Program-made: the position numbers and the translations under genes | Source of the DNA: Zingiber officinale | Taxonomy: Eukaryota > Streptophyta > Magnoliopsida > Zingiberales > Zingiberaceae | Assembly: GCF_018446385.1 (NCBI RefSeq) | Contig: NC_055987.1 | Coordinates: 11,927,705-11,991,704, forward strand | Direction: 5' to 3' | Length of the DNA: 64,000 nt | Notes under the pieces: generated by a model | Database searches by the model: none | What the model saw: only the letters and a program-made list of their open reading frames with translations | Told to the model about the DNA's origin: nothing | In this document: positions 1-10,728 of the stretch, piece by piece | How positions within the stretch are numbered: the first letter of the stretch is position 1 | Layout of the letters: each line of letters starts with the position of its first letter

Positions 1-56
1 AGGCTATTGGATTAGCCTAACTTAAAGGTATTGTCAAACATCAAAAAGGGGGAGAT

Positions 57-1513
57 TGTTGGTGCAATTACCAGTAGGTCAAGGTTGACCTAGTTGACCA
101 AGCGTAAACCTTGGTCATGGTTTCGATGTTTGACAATACAGAAAGACATGTAGACATGCACAATGCAGGTGCAGTTGTCCATGCGGAGAGATACTAATCA
201 AGGTCTGACCAGGTTGAATGAAGAAGAGTCAAGTAGGTCAAGGTTGACCGGATACTTGACTGGGAAGTCCTAACTGGGATGTTAGGCAGTGAAAATCTGG
301 TGAGGCTGGTGGGAGAGTCGTGTAGGCGAAAGGTCTCGGTGAGTGAAGCGGTGAGAAAATCCAGTGAGTGGCTGGTGAAGTGAAGGTGAGCTAGTGGTGA
401 GCTAGGTGAGGTGAAAGCCGTAGCAGCTAGAAAGTGATCTGTTGAGCGGTAGAAATCTGATTAGGCGGTGAAGCGGTGAGAAGCCTGGTGAGTGAAAACC
501 TAGTGAGCTGGGTGAGCTCACGGTGGCGTGAATCGATGGATCAAGGGTGATCAGACATCCGGGTGTTGTGTTGTGAGTCAAGTAGGGAGGGTGATGGATG
601 AGAGAGAAAAGTCCAAGTGGGTCAAAGGGGGACCCTGACACTTAGCGGTCTGTGAGAGTGGGATGTCGATGTACCAACAGTCCATTGACGGATGTTGGTT
701 GGAAGGCTTAGGACTTGGTTTGGGCAAAAACGATCAGGAAGAGGACGATCGGTGATACGGTCATGCGATCGAACCAAACAGCAATGTACATGACATCGGG
801 TGTCCGCAAGGAAGAAGAAGAAGAATAAGTGACGCTCGAGCATATGTAGGAAAGCTATCGTCCCAGTGATTCCCGAGTTCCTCATCCGACCGACCCGAGG
901 CATCTAGCTGATCAGCTTCCCCACCGTCTGACGATCAGTCTCGAGCGATCAGCCGCGGTCTTACATCTTGTGTGCAGCTGCTTCTTCTTCGCTTCTGGTA
1001 TGCGGTAAGAGAACGAGGGCCTTCTAAGTAACTCTCTCACTCTTCCTCAAAGGCTTCTTCCTGCTGTGCTCTTGAGCTTTGCTAAGCTCAAGCTTGGTGA
1101 GCTTCTTGTTGGCTTGTTGGCATTCGTCGAAGTTGGTGCTTCATCAGGACTTCCAATGTGAGTATTTGTACATTCATTGTGTATTTTGTTCTTGCTCTTC
1201 TTTGTATTTCCATATTGCTGTTGCAAGTTATTGTGGCGAGGTTTCTCCACCCACAAGGAGTACTTATTAGCCGGTTCTCCGGGGACTCATCCACCGACGG
1301 ATTGATAGGGCTCATCCACCTTACGGACACGCCGAGGAGTAGGAGTATATCTCCGAACCTCGTTACATCCATCGAGTTTGAGGTTTGTCTTCTTCCTTTT
1401 CGTTTCTACGGTTTCATTTCAGCTGCGCTAACCCTAATCGTAGGAAGAAACGTGAAGAATTTGGGACGGCTATTCACACCCCCCCTCTCTAGCCGAGTAC
1501 GACGATCCTAACA
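57..1513 (+). mobile_element. Ty1/Copia LTR (3' LTR or solo LTR), plus orientation
   Basis: The LTR starts TGTTGGTGCAAT at 57, directly after a polypurine tract (AAAAAGGGGGAGAT, about 43-56), and ends GATCCTAACA at 1513. The PPT right before the TG end marks it as the 3' LTR of a plus-strand element whose body lies left of the window. Its end matches the LTR ends at about 30369 and 35316, so it is the same family as the tandem array further right. It carries GTGAGTGAAG-type short repeats (about 300-510) and ATCGATCG-type palindromes. It interrupts a minus-strand LTR that resumes at 1514. Confidence 0.8.
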
Positions 1514-2334
1514 TTATCATGGGGACTCACCTAATCAATCGGCCGATCGATTGGGCATGTGCCAATCGATCGGCTGATCGATCCAGCTCCTTGTTTTTGC
1601 CCAAAAACAAGTCCAAAGTCCCCTAAACCAACATCCGATCAACCATGACCTATTGGTCCATCATGCCTAGCATCCGGTCACCCTTGACCTGCTAGGACTC
1701 CCTCACCAAGTGTCCGATCAATTCTTTTGACCCACTTAGACTTTTCTCCTCGTGTCAAGTATCTGGTCAATTCCTTTGACCTACTTAGTCTTTCCACCAG
1801 ATGTCTGGTCAACCTTGACCCATCTAGATTTCCTCATGCCTGGCTTCACTCACCAGGTCTTTCCATTGCCTAGCTTCCGGTCACCAGGACTTCCAACTAC
1901 CTAGCTTCACTCACTAGGATTTCCAACTGCCTAGCTTCACTCACTAGGACTTCCCAATTGCCTAGCTTCACTCACCAGGACTTTCATCTGCCTGGCTTCA
2001 CTCACCAGGACTTTCAACTGCCTAGCTTCACTCACTAGGACTTCCCAATTGCCTGGCTTCACTCACCAGGACTTTCATCTGCCCGGCTTCACTCACCAGG
2101 ACTTTCCATCTGCCTGGCTTCACTCATCAGAATTTTCCAGTCAAGTATCCAGTCAGCCTTGACCTACTTGACTCTCCTTCACAATCTCCCCACATGAACA
2201 ATTGCACCTGCAATCTTCATGTGTTGCCTATATGTATTGTCAAACATCGAAACTCAAACATCAAGATTCGAGCTTGACTCAATTCAAGCTCAGTCAACCA
2301 GGTCAACCTTGACCTAGGGAATATTGCACCAGCA
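1514..2334 (-). mobile_element. Truncated Copia LTR, minus orientation
   Basis: This matches the second half of the solo LTR at 5603-7026: the block reading CAAGCTCAGTCAACCAGG, then GGGAATATTGCACCA, is shared and ends at 2334. The other end is missing because the plus-strand LTR (57-1513) sits against it. Interior sequence 1830-2140 is a minisatellite of about 29 bp built on GCCTAGCTTCACTCACTAGG. Palindromic CGATCGGCTGATCGATC sequence lies at about 1538-1580. No PPT follows at 2335, so it is probably a solo LTR placed in the 3' region of the Copia element to the right. Confidence 0.7.
1830..2140. repeat. CTTCACTCACTAGG minisatellite, about 29-bp unit
   Basis: Roughly ten imperfect copies of a unit resembling TGCCTAGCTTCACTCACTAGG plus a short variable tail. 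The same unit recurs in the LTR at 6545-6830 and, in reverse orientation as GTGAGTGAAGC, in the plus-strand LTRs. It is therefore an LTR component and not an independent satellite. Confidence 0.85.
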
Positions 2335-2827
2335 CTAATGTTCAAGCCTGGGTGAACTCAAAAATTTAAAAGTCAAGTACTTAGGTTCGCGACCACATGT
2401 CTAACCATTTAGCTACTAGATGATTACTTAGAGGGCAACAGCTTTCACTTGGTTAGTCAAGTTAAGTTAATAGATCCAGCTAGATTTGACTAGGGCTGGA
2501 TGACTTGACTTGATTACTGTTAATTAGATGTTTAACGCCCAGACTCATATTGATGCATATATATAAGCATTCTTGTGTTTGTGAGATGCTCTAGCTGAAT
2601 TCTAGGGGAACATGATTTCTAAGGTAGAGCCTAGGCTAAGTCCAAATTTTGAAAATCTAGCAAAGTTGGGATTTTGAAACCATTTTTCCTAGACTTTTCA
2701 AAACAATTTAAAAGGTATTTATGAAATCATACTCACAAGTTTTGAAAACAAACAAATAAGATATTTAAAAATAGAAGTAGGAAGCTGATTTGAAAATCAA
2801 ACACTATTCTACCCAACACATTCCTAT
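2335..2827 (-). other. Noncoding 3' region of Copia element
   Basis: Between the RNase H domain and the intruding LTR there is about 490 bp without an open frame longer than about 60 codons. SIRE-type elements often have such a long stretch downstream of RNase H, sometimes with an env-like frame. I see no env-like frame here. Confidence 0.5.
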
Positions 2828-3295
2828 TTACCTTCTAAGTGTACTGAACTCAAGTTCAGGTAAGGGTTTTATGAAAATGTCAGCTAGGTTTGATTTGAAC
2901 TCAACATAGCTGAGTACAATTTCACCCTTAGCTACATAATCCCTTACAAAATGGTGTTTTACCTCTATGTGTTTGGTCCTAGAGTGGTGAATTGGATTTT
3001 TGGTTAAATTAATTGAACTCACAATATCAATTAAAATTTTTATATTTTTGTATTCTAGCTGATAGTCTTTTAGTGTATGCATCATCCATAAAAGTTGGGA
3101 AGCACATTCTCCTAGGGCTATGTATTCAGCTTCAATAGTGGATATAGCAACACAGTGTTGCTTTCTGCTTGACCAACTTACTAGGCACTGACCTAGAATT
3201 TGACAGCTACCACTTGTGCTTTTTCTATCTAATTTATACCCGGCATAGTCTGAATCAGAATAGCCAAAAAGGTCAAGGGTGCAAGTTCTAGGGTA
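2828..3295 (-). pseudogene. Copia RNase H domain (pol remnant)
   Basis: Continues the pol frame after the RT segment. Visible motifs on the minus strand include YSDSDYAG (catalytic Asp region), DRKSTSG and EAEYIALGECASQ, all standard for Copia RNase H, followed by KNPIHHSRTKHIEVKHHFVRD. The frame is broken at the RT/RNase H boundary, where a Trp codon in the family reads TGA at 3296-3298. The protein ends with a stop at 2828. As part of a broken polyprotein it is presumed inactive. Confidence 0.85.
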
Positions 3296-4408
3296 TCAAA
3301 GTCCCACATTTAGGGTGCCCTTAATATACCTAAGTATCCTTTTAACATATGTTAGATGTGACTCTTTTGCACAAGATTGGTATCTTGCGCACATACCTAC
3401 TGCAAATAAAATATCGGGTTGACTTACAGTTAGGTAGAGTAAGCTACCTATTATACTTCTATAGTACTTTGGGTCTACTGGTTTTCCTTCTGGGTCAGAA
3501 TCAATGTTGTTATTTGTTGTCATTGGGGTGTTTATAATTTTTGAATTTTCCATGCCAAATTTTTTAATTAATTCTTTAGCATATTTAGTTTGATAAATAT
3601 AGATTCCATCTTTGGTTTGTTTAATTTGTAAGCCTAAGAAAAAATTGAGTTCCCCCACCAAACTCATCTCAAATTCGTTTTCCATTAAATTAACAAATTC
3701 TTTTAAAAGTTTAGTGTTGGTTGAGCCAAAAATTATGTCCTCAACATAGATTTGGGCAATAAAAATGTCTTTTTCTATGGTTTTGACAAATAGGGTCTGA
3801 TCTATTTGACCTTGGTTAATGCCCTTGGATATTAGGTAATTAGATAACCGTTCATACCATGCCCTAGGTGCTTGTTTTAGTGCATATAAGGCCTTTTTTA
3901 GTCTAAATACATGGTTTGGATGATCTGAGTCCTCAAAACCTGGGGGTTGACCTACATATACCTCTTCCTTAATAAATCCATTCAAAAAGGCTGACTTGAC
4001 ATCCATTTGGTTTAATCTAAATCCTTTATGTGCTGCATAAGCCAGCAACATCCTAATGGATTCGAGTCTAGCTACTGGTGCATAGGTTTCGTCATAATCT
4101 AAACCTTCAACCTGACTGAAACCTTTGGCTACTAGTCTAACCTTGTTTCTCACTATTTCACCCTGATCATCCAATTTGTTCCTAAATACCCATTTGGTGT
4201 CAATTATGGACTTATCTACGGGTTTAGGTACAAGTTTCCAGACTTGGTTTCTATCAAATTGGGCTAACTCTTCTTGCATAGCAATGATCCAATCTGGGTC
4301 AGGTAGGGCTTCCTCTATAGTCTTAGGCTCAATTTTAGAAATAAGGGCAATCTGGCTTAAGTTTCTATAAGAAAAACTAATTCGAACTCCTAGGTTTGGG
4401 TCACCCAA
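3296..4408 (-). pseudogene. Copia reverse transcriptase domain (pol remnant)
   Basis: 370-residue open segment with the full Copia RT signature in order: [67 protein letters not shown], the catalytic box, and [12 protein letters not shown]. The catalytic box reads YVEDIIFG where the family has YVDD. Loss of the second Asp would be expected to abolish polymerase activity. A stop ends the frame just before RNase H. The segment was probably part of one polyprotein with integrase upstream. Identity is very secure and function is presumed lost. Confidence 0.95.
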
Positions 4409-4540
4409 AATTTGGTCAGGTGGGTGAGTAGTACTTATTCTTGTTGGTCTTATATTTGTGTTAGGAGTTAGTTCCTCTGGTATACTAATGTTAGGTTGAA
4501 TTTCATCGTCTTCTGTAATTTTTGGATTGATGTCAATGTT

Positions 4541-5602
4541 TTAATTTATATTAGGTAGGTTATTGTCTTCATTAAAGATAACATTAGTTGTTTCTTCAAC
4601 TTTCAAAGTATTTTGGTTATATACTCTAAAGGCCCTACTAGTTGAGGAGTATCCTAAAAAGATTCCTTGGTTTGATTTGGGTGTAAATTTTCCTAAGTAA
4701 TCTTTAGTGTTTAAAATATGAACTTTACATCCAAATACTTTTAAATAGTTTAAGTTAGGAATTTTATTATAATATTTCATAAGGGGTTTTATTGTGAAGT
4801 TTGTTAATTAGAATTCAATTTTGAATGTAGTTTGTCGTATTTATTGCTTCAATCCAAAATTGATGATTTAAGTTATACTCGCTTAACATAGTTCTAGCGG
4901 CCTCTTGTAGGGTTCTATTTTTCCATTCCACTAGACCATTCTGTTGAGGGGTTCTAGGGCATGAAAATTCATGTTTGTATCCATTAATTTTACAAAATTG
5001 GGTAAACCTTTGATTTTCAAATTCACCTCCATGATCACTTCTTATTCTTTTAATTTTGGTGTCTTTTTCATTTTCTATTAACTTGTAGAAATTATTAAAA
5101 ATTTCAAAAGTTTCATCCTTTGTCTTTAGAAATTTTACCCAAGTGAACATAGAGTAATCATCAATTATGACTAAGCAGTACTGATTCTTACTTAGTGATT
5201 TGGCTCCATGTGAATCAAATAGGTCTAAATGTAGGAGCTCAAGTAAGGAATTAGTTCTATCTAGGTTGGTTGACTTATGGGTTGATTTGGTTTGCTTACC
5301 TTGTTGGCAAGCTTGGCAAACTGTATTTTCTAGGTTTCGTAATTTGGATAGCCCTCTAACTAAGCCATTTTGACTCATTTTGGAAATGAGTTTGACATGA
5401 GTGTGACCCAGTCTTCTGTGCCACAGGGTGGTTTCCTCTTGTTGTGTCAAGAGACACTTTATTGATGATTTGGGTAGATCAATTGTGTAGATGTTATTCT
5501 TTCTAAATCCCTTAAGTATGATTTCGGGGTTATCAATATTTTTAACTAAACACCTAGATTTATTAAAAATAACTAGGTAGCCACTATCACACAATTGACT
5601 TA
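4541..5602 (-). pseudogene. Copia GAG-preintegrase and integrase (pol remnant)
   Basis: From 5602 down the minus strand reads the zinc-binding preintegrase (LWHRRLGH, later CQACQQGKQ), then the rve integrase core with Asp in LDLFDSHG, Asp in IRSDHGGEF and Glu in TPQQNGLVEWKNRTL. A break near 4815-4780 shifts or stops the frame. The C-terminal integrase part (YLKVFGCKVHILN, GIFLGYS) follows at 4780-4541. The open frame that reaches 5723 is chimeric: its first 40 or so residues come from the solo LTR inserted at 5603 and are not integrase. Confidence 0.9.
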
Positions 5603-7026
5603 TGTTGGGACCGAAAATGGAGCTAGAGGGGGGGGGGGGTGAATAGCTCGGCGCGATCTCGTGCTCGTCGTTGCTTACTTCTTCAAAGATGAAATGCAGC
5701 GGAAAATACAAAGAAACAACCACACAACGCTAACGCTAGGGATTTACTTGGTATCCACCTCAAGAAGAGGTGACTAGTCCAAGGATTCACACACTCACAC
5801 ACCCTCCACTAATAAAACACTCCTTTTCGGTTACTACCGAAGGCAGAGAAGCCCTACAATACTCTCAATACAACAAGAAACAAAGAGAAGCAAATAAAGG
5901 GAAAGCTTACACGGTTTACACAAGAAACCCTAACCCTAGCTTCTTCTTCTTGATGTAGATCCGCCTCTTGACTTGGAAATGCTTCCAAGAACCTTCAAGA
6001 TCTGGCGTGAGAGCGACTGTGGAGAAGTTGTACGACGCCAACGGTCGAATCCCAATCGATTGGATTGCTCCCAATCGATTGGGGAGACTTTGGATCAATC
6101 GACCGATCGATCTAGAGTGCCTCTGTGCTCCTGGAAATCGCCTAGATTGATTGATCGATTGATCTAGGGCTTATCGCACAAAATCGCACCTCCCAATCGA
6201 TCGCCTGATCGATTGGAGGCTCCCAATCGATCGGGCGATCAATTGGGAGGCTCCCCACGTTGCTCGATCTCGATCGGATTCAGAACGTCGAGTTGATGCG
6301 ATTTTGCCCATAATCGATGAGTGATCTAGCTTGGCCCACTTGGTTTTGCCCAAACCAAGTCAAAGTCCCTAAACTGTCAACCATTGGTCTTTACCAACAC
6401 ACTGGATCTAGACGCTACCAGCAGCTTTGACCATGGACTTTCGTGCACGATGTATCGGTCGGTATCCGGTATCCCCCCAGTGAGATGCAACCTCGTAACA
6501 ACTTAACAATCAGGTACTAGTCGACGATTCGTACGATCACACGGCCTTGATTCACTCACCAGGTGACTTATCCGCCTAGCTTCACTCACTAGGACTTCTC
6601 ATCTGCCTAGCTTAACTCACTAGAACTTCCACCTAGCTTCACTCACTAGGATTTTCACCTGGTTTCACTCACCAGGACTTTTCAACTGCGTAGCTTCACT
6701 CACTAGGTCTTTCACAACTGCCTGGCTTCACTCACCAGAGCTTTCACCTAGCTTCACTCACTAGGATTTTCACCTGGCTTCACTCACCAGGATTTTTCCT
6801 TCTGCCTAGCTTCACTCACCAGGACTTTCCAGTCAAATATCCAGTCAACCATGACCTACTTGACTTTCCTTCACAATATCCCCATATGACCAATTGCACC
6901 TGCAATCTTCATGTATTGTCTCAATGTATTGTCAAACATCGAAACCCAAACATCAAGACTCAAGCTCGAACCAATTCAAGCTCAGTCAACCAGGTCAACC
7001 TTGACCTAGGGAATATTGCACCAACA
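5603..7026 (-). mobile_element. Solo Copia LTR with TSD ACTTA, minus orientation
   Basis: TGTTGGGACC at 5603 and GCACCAACA at 7026 give TG...CA ends. The 5 bp ACTTA at 5598-5602 is repeated at 7027-7031. Sequence on both sides joins one Copia pol reading frame (protease side at 7032, integrase side at 5597), which proves an insertion. There is no internal region or second LTR, so this is a solo LTR, the usual result of recombination between two LTRs. It holds a G-run at 5628-5639, GATCGATC-rich palindromes (6060-6260) and the CTTCACTCACTAGG minisatellite (6545-6830). Confidence 0.93.
6545..6830. repeat. CTTCACTCACTAGG minisatellite inside solo LTR
   Basis: About ten variable-length copies of GCCTAGCTTCACTCACTAGG followed by ACTTTCAC-like spacers. 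Same unit as at 1830-2140. Some copies are shortened to ACCTAGCTTCACTCACTAGG, others have the CACCAGG variant. Confidence 0.8.
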
Positions 7027-7330
7027 ACTTATACTTAGTAAATTAAAGTTAAAATTTTCAATTAACAAAACATTTCGAATAATGAAATCGGAACTAAGTT
7101 CGATATTATATTTTCCGATTACCTTAAGTTTACCGTCGTTGCCGAATGCAACTGATCCTAGGTTCTAGTATTTGAGCTTAGTGAACTTCAATCTATCTCC
7201 AGTCATATGTCTGGAGCATCCTATCCAACATCCATTGATCCAATTCCTACACATAAGGTATTTGAATTGGATTCATTTCGATGGATCAACAGATAGTTTG
7301 ATTGACATAAGCTCTCTAATTCCCCATCTT
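7027..7330 (-). pseudogene. Copia protease-region remnant
   Basis: Minus-strand reading shows MTGDRLKFTKL and VAFGNDGKLKVIGKY, the conserved stretch after the DSGCSRHMTG aspartic protease motif in Copia pol, followed by NIELSS toward the solo LTR junction. The preceding residues resemble a degraded DSGCS motif, and an uninterrupted frame is not available. The insertion at 5603-7026 separates it from the SISQLCDSGYLVIFNKS stretch on the other side. Confidence 0.75.
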
Positions 7331-7384
7331 ACTCATTCTATATTAACAATCAGTTATGCCTATGAGTGATTGTTAGATGGTTGA

Positions 7385-8200
7385 TTTTACTTAAGTAAAT
7401 TTTAAGTTAAATTTTTTTTTTGAAAAATATTTTAAGTTAATTAAATTTTTAAAAAATATCTATTCAAAATATTTAAGTTAATTTATTTATTTTTTAAAAA
7501 AAATAAGTTAATTTAATTTTGAAAATTTTTAAGTTAATTTAATTTTGAAGAATATTTAAGTTAATTTAATTTTGAAAAAATATTTAAGTTAATTTAATTT
7601 TGAAAAAATATTTAAGTTAATTTTTGAAAATTGTTTTAAGTTAATTTAATTTTGAAAAAATATTTAAGTTAATTTAAGTTTGAAAAATATTTAAGTTAAT
7701 TTAATTTTGAAAATTTTTTAGTTAATTTAATTTTGAAAAAATATTTAAGTTAATTTAAGTTTGAAAAATATTTAAGTTAATTTAATTTGAAAAATATTTA
7801 AATTAAATTTGAAAAATATTTAGGTTAATTAAATTTTGAAAGAATATTTAGGTTAATTTAATTTTTGAAAATATTTAAGTTAATTTAATTTTTGAAAAAT
7901 ATTTAAGTTAATTTAATTTCGAAAGAATATTGATTAAATCTTGATTTGAAGGTTGATAATTTTAAAAATATTTACGTTAATTAATTAAAAAAATATTTAA
8001 GTTAATTAAATTAAAAAATTTTAATTAAATTTTAATTTAATTACAAATTTTGAATTTGAATTTGAATTAATTTAATTTTAATTATGAATTTTAATTTCAA
8101 ATTTCAAATTTCAATTCGAATTTCGAATTTTAACTCGAATTTTGAATTTGAATTTCGAATTTTGATTTATATTTTGAATTTCAAATTTAATTTTTTTTAA
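7385..8200. repeat. AT-rich periodic repeat, about 27-bp unit
   Basis: Dozens of imperfect copies of TTTAAGTTAATTTAATTTTGAAAAA. The last part (8040-8190) grades into a different TTTGAATTTCAAATTT pattern. It lies between the protease and gag parts of the Copia element, where a coding junction is normally found. It may be expanded noncoding linker or slippage-amplified sequence. No ORF of interest. Confidence 0.8.
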
Positions 8201-8788
8201 ATTTTTATTCCTTAGCCATCTCACCCGATCTAAATTTTCAATCAGGAAATCCTACAAGTTTTGTGAGATGAATTAGATTCAATTTTAGGGTTTGGTTTAA
8301 CTTTGTGTTAGATTCAGGTTTAGTTTTGGGTTCAACAAGTAGACATTCTTTGGATAAACTTCTGGGCTATGGTGAGTCACAAGGACATCATTAAAGTAAC
8401 CATGCCTTCGAGGTTTTCCAAATAGTCCTACCTATTGAACTTAGTACAAAATCTTGGTCTAACTGGTTATGATCCATAAAGGGTAGCTTCAGTCAATTCC
8501 ACTTAGCCAAATGCACCAGGTCGAAGCCATATCTTCCTAGACATGCGATGACTAAGCTTCCCCAACGTACTATCATCCAATACTTCACCAGTACCGTGAG
8601 TTAAGTTAAACCTAGCCCATTTTATTCTAACCTTAATTACCCTGTCAGGTAGTCTATTCTTGGTTACCCTTATCGGGTAGGTTAAGTTCGGAGGTGCCAG
8701 CTATCCTGGAGCCTTCCTTTGGATTTTAATTTGATTTAACTTGAATTTAATTTGATGTTATTTAATTTAAATTTGAATTTAATTTTAT
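8201..8788. other. Copia internal spacer between gag and protease
   Basis: No open frame on either strand. Plus-strand-looking text such as 8340-8700 is low complexity but not tandem. The segment belongs to the same Copia element because gag and pol flank it in the same orientation. I cannot assign a function. Confidence 0.45.
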
Positions 8789-10471
8789 TTAATTTGAATT
8801 TGAATTTAATTTAATTTTTAATTTAGTTTTATTTTTTATTGTTTTTCTTCTAGCTCCCTTTGGATCATAGCTTCGATATGGTCTATCGAGGTAATGTATT
8901 TGATCTTTAGGGACCCAATATTGACCAAGTCTAACTTGATTAACCAGGTTGGACTTGGGTACCCATGCTTGGACTGATTTATTATTTTGTCTATTTACTA
9001 AGGACAGGTAAGATCTATATTTTCTTTTAGTTTTATAACCTAGCCCAGTTTTGTTGTAAACGGCTCTTTGTGTCCCAAGAATTAGGTCAAGCTTCTTGGA
9101 GCCCAAAGAGAACCGTTCTAATGTATTTTTTAAATCCTTCACCTGAGTTTTCAGACTAGAATTTTCTTTCTCAAGTTTTTGAACTTGAGTTGAACTTCCA
9201 GTCTGAACTGGGCCAGGCAAGGTCTTAGAGTTAGTCACTTCTTTAAGGACTGCTACTTCCTTTAGAAGTGACTTGACCTTTAGGTTTGACTTAGCTAATT
9301 TACGTAGTAAGTAATTAACTAAATTATTAAGTCGAGGAACACTTACAGTGGGGTCAGGCTCTTCGGAAATGGATACGGATCCGTGACTTCGCTGGGACTC
9401 GGCTTCTGACTCGCTCTCGCTCTCGGACAGTTCAATCTGGTCTCGAGCCATCAACGCAAGTAGACTCGTCTGATCGAGTTCATCATCGGTGTCTTCTTCT
9501 GAGGATTCTTCCCAAGTCGCTTTCAGCACCTTCCTTTTCCTCTGCTTCTTTGCATCCTTCTGATTTGGGCAGTTGGCCTTGATGTGCCCTTTCTGGTTGC
9601 ATCCGTAGCAGATCACCTCGAACTTGACTCCTGAGCTGGGTTGACCTTCCTTGGATTGAACTGCTTTCTTTAGGTCTCTCTTGTTGAAGCCCTTCTTCTT
9701 CTTATAGAGTTTCTTTACAAGATTTACTAGTTCGGTTGTCAATTCATCATCTTCATCGTCTGAGTCAGGTTCGACTTCCGATTCCGGTTCACGTGTTCGA
9801 CTGGTACCTGCAACCAAAGTAACCTCCTTTTCGGTTGGCTGTGTATTAGTCTGTTCATGCAATTCAAACTCACAAAATAACTCATCTAATTTTATAGAAG
9901 ATAGATCCTTGGAGACTTTGTAGGCATATACCATCGATGCCCACAATGTGCTCCTTGGAAAAGCGTTTAGAGCGTACCTTATGATGTCCCGATTCTCGAC
10001 TCTTTGCCCGATCGCATGGAGGGAGTTGAGAATTTCTTATATACGAGCATGGAGTTGACTTGCAATCTCTCCGTCCTGCATTTTCAGGTTATATAATTTA
10101 TTAAATAGAAGATCTCTTTTACTAACCTTGGTGTCGGAGGTGCCCTCATGGAGTTCGATCAGCTTCTCCCAAAGCTCTTTTGCGCTGGAGAACAGTCCAA
10201 CTCTGTTGAGCTCCTCCTTGGTCAGTCTGCACTGGAGGGTGCAAGTCGCTCTGGCATCAGCTTCCACCTTCTTGATTAGGGTCGGTTCCCATTTTTCGCA
10301 AGGTGTTGGCTTGTCGTCTTCGTCGGTTGGTAGTTGTATTCCAGTCTTGATAATCATCCAGGTATCGAACTGGATCTTGAGGAAGATTTCCATTCACCCC
10401 TTCCAATATCTGAAGTCTTCTCCGGTGAAGAACAGGGGACGAACGGTGTTGAAACCCTCTTGTTGGGCCAT
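8789..10471 (-). pseudogene. gag: Copia gag, one frame with two nonsense codons
   Basis: The start ATG is at 10471-10469 (MAQQEGFNT, then FFTGEDFRYWKG, the typical gag N-terminus). The same frame runs to the stop at 8789, about 560 codons. The UBN2-like gag domain occupies 10393-9950 (CTLQCRLTKEELNRV, LWEKLIELHEG). A CCHC knuckle CYGCNQKGHIKANC lies at about 9610-9570, flanked by acidic and Ser-rich stretches, and a coiled coil (LKEVAVLKEV, LEKENSSLKTQVKDL) follows. Only two in-frame stops break it: TGA at 10396-10394 and TAA at 10039-10037, both explained by C-to-T changes. This gag is therefore much less decayed than the pol part. Confidence 0.9.
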
Positions 10472-10714
10472 TTGTTAAATATGCAAAACAAAAAATAGCA
10501 GAAATGTCCCAAGACTAGGTCTTGGATTAGCAGTGCGGGAAATAAAGTTAAGAAATAACTAACTCGAGTGGTGTTGCATCAGTCTCAAGCAAAAACTGAT
10601 TCAAAAAAAATAATTAGAATATAGCTATTAAGCTAATTCTAATTGACTCTGTAAAACTGAAAATACCACGAAAAAATTACGTGATTGGTGGTTGCACCAG
10701 ATCAACGCGACCCC

Positions 10715-10726
10715 GCTCTGATACCA
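10715..10726 (-). promoter_or_regulatory. Primer binding site, initiator Met-tRNA type
   Basis: The minus strand reads TGGTATCAGAGC, the classic Met-tRNA primer site of Copia elements. It begins two bases inside the LTR boundary at 10729. This fixes both the orientation and the inner edge of the 5' LTR. Confidence 0.92.
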
Positions 10727-10728
10727 AT

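Noticed and set aside
1830-2140. CRISPR-like array of repeats and spacers
   Set aside because: Spacers are themselves similar, unit lengths vary, and the region is an LTR of a plant retrotransposon.
4176-4370. 64-residue plus-strand frame
   Set aside because: It is antisense to the well-supported reverse transcriptase domain and has no family resemblance.
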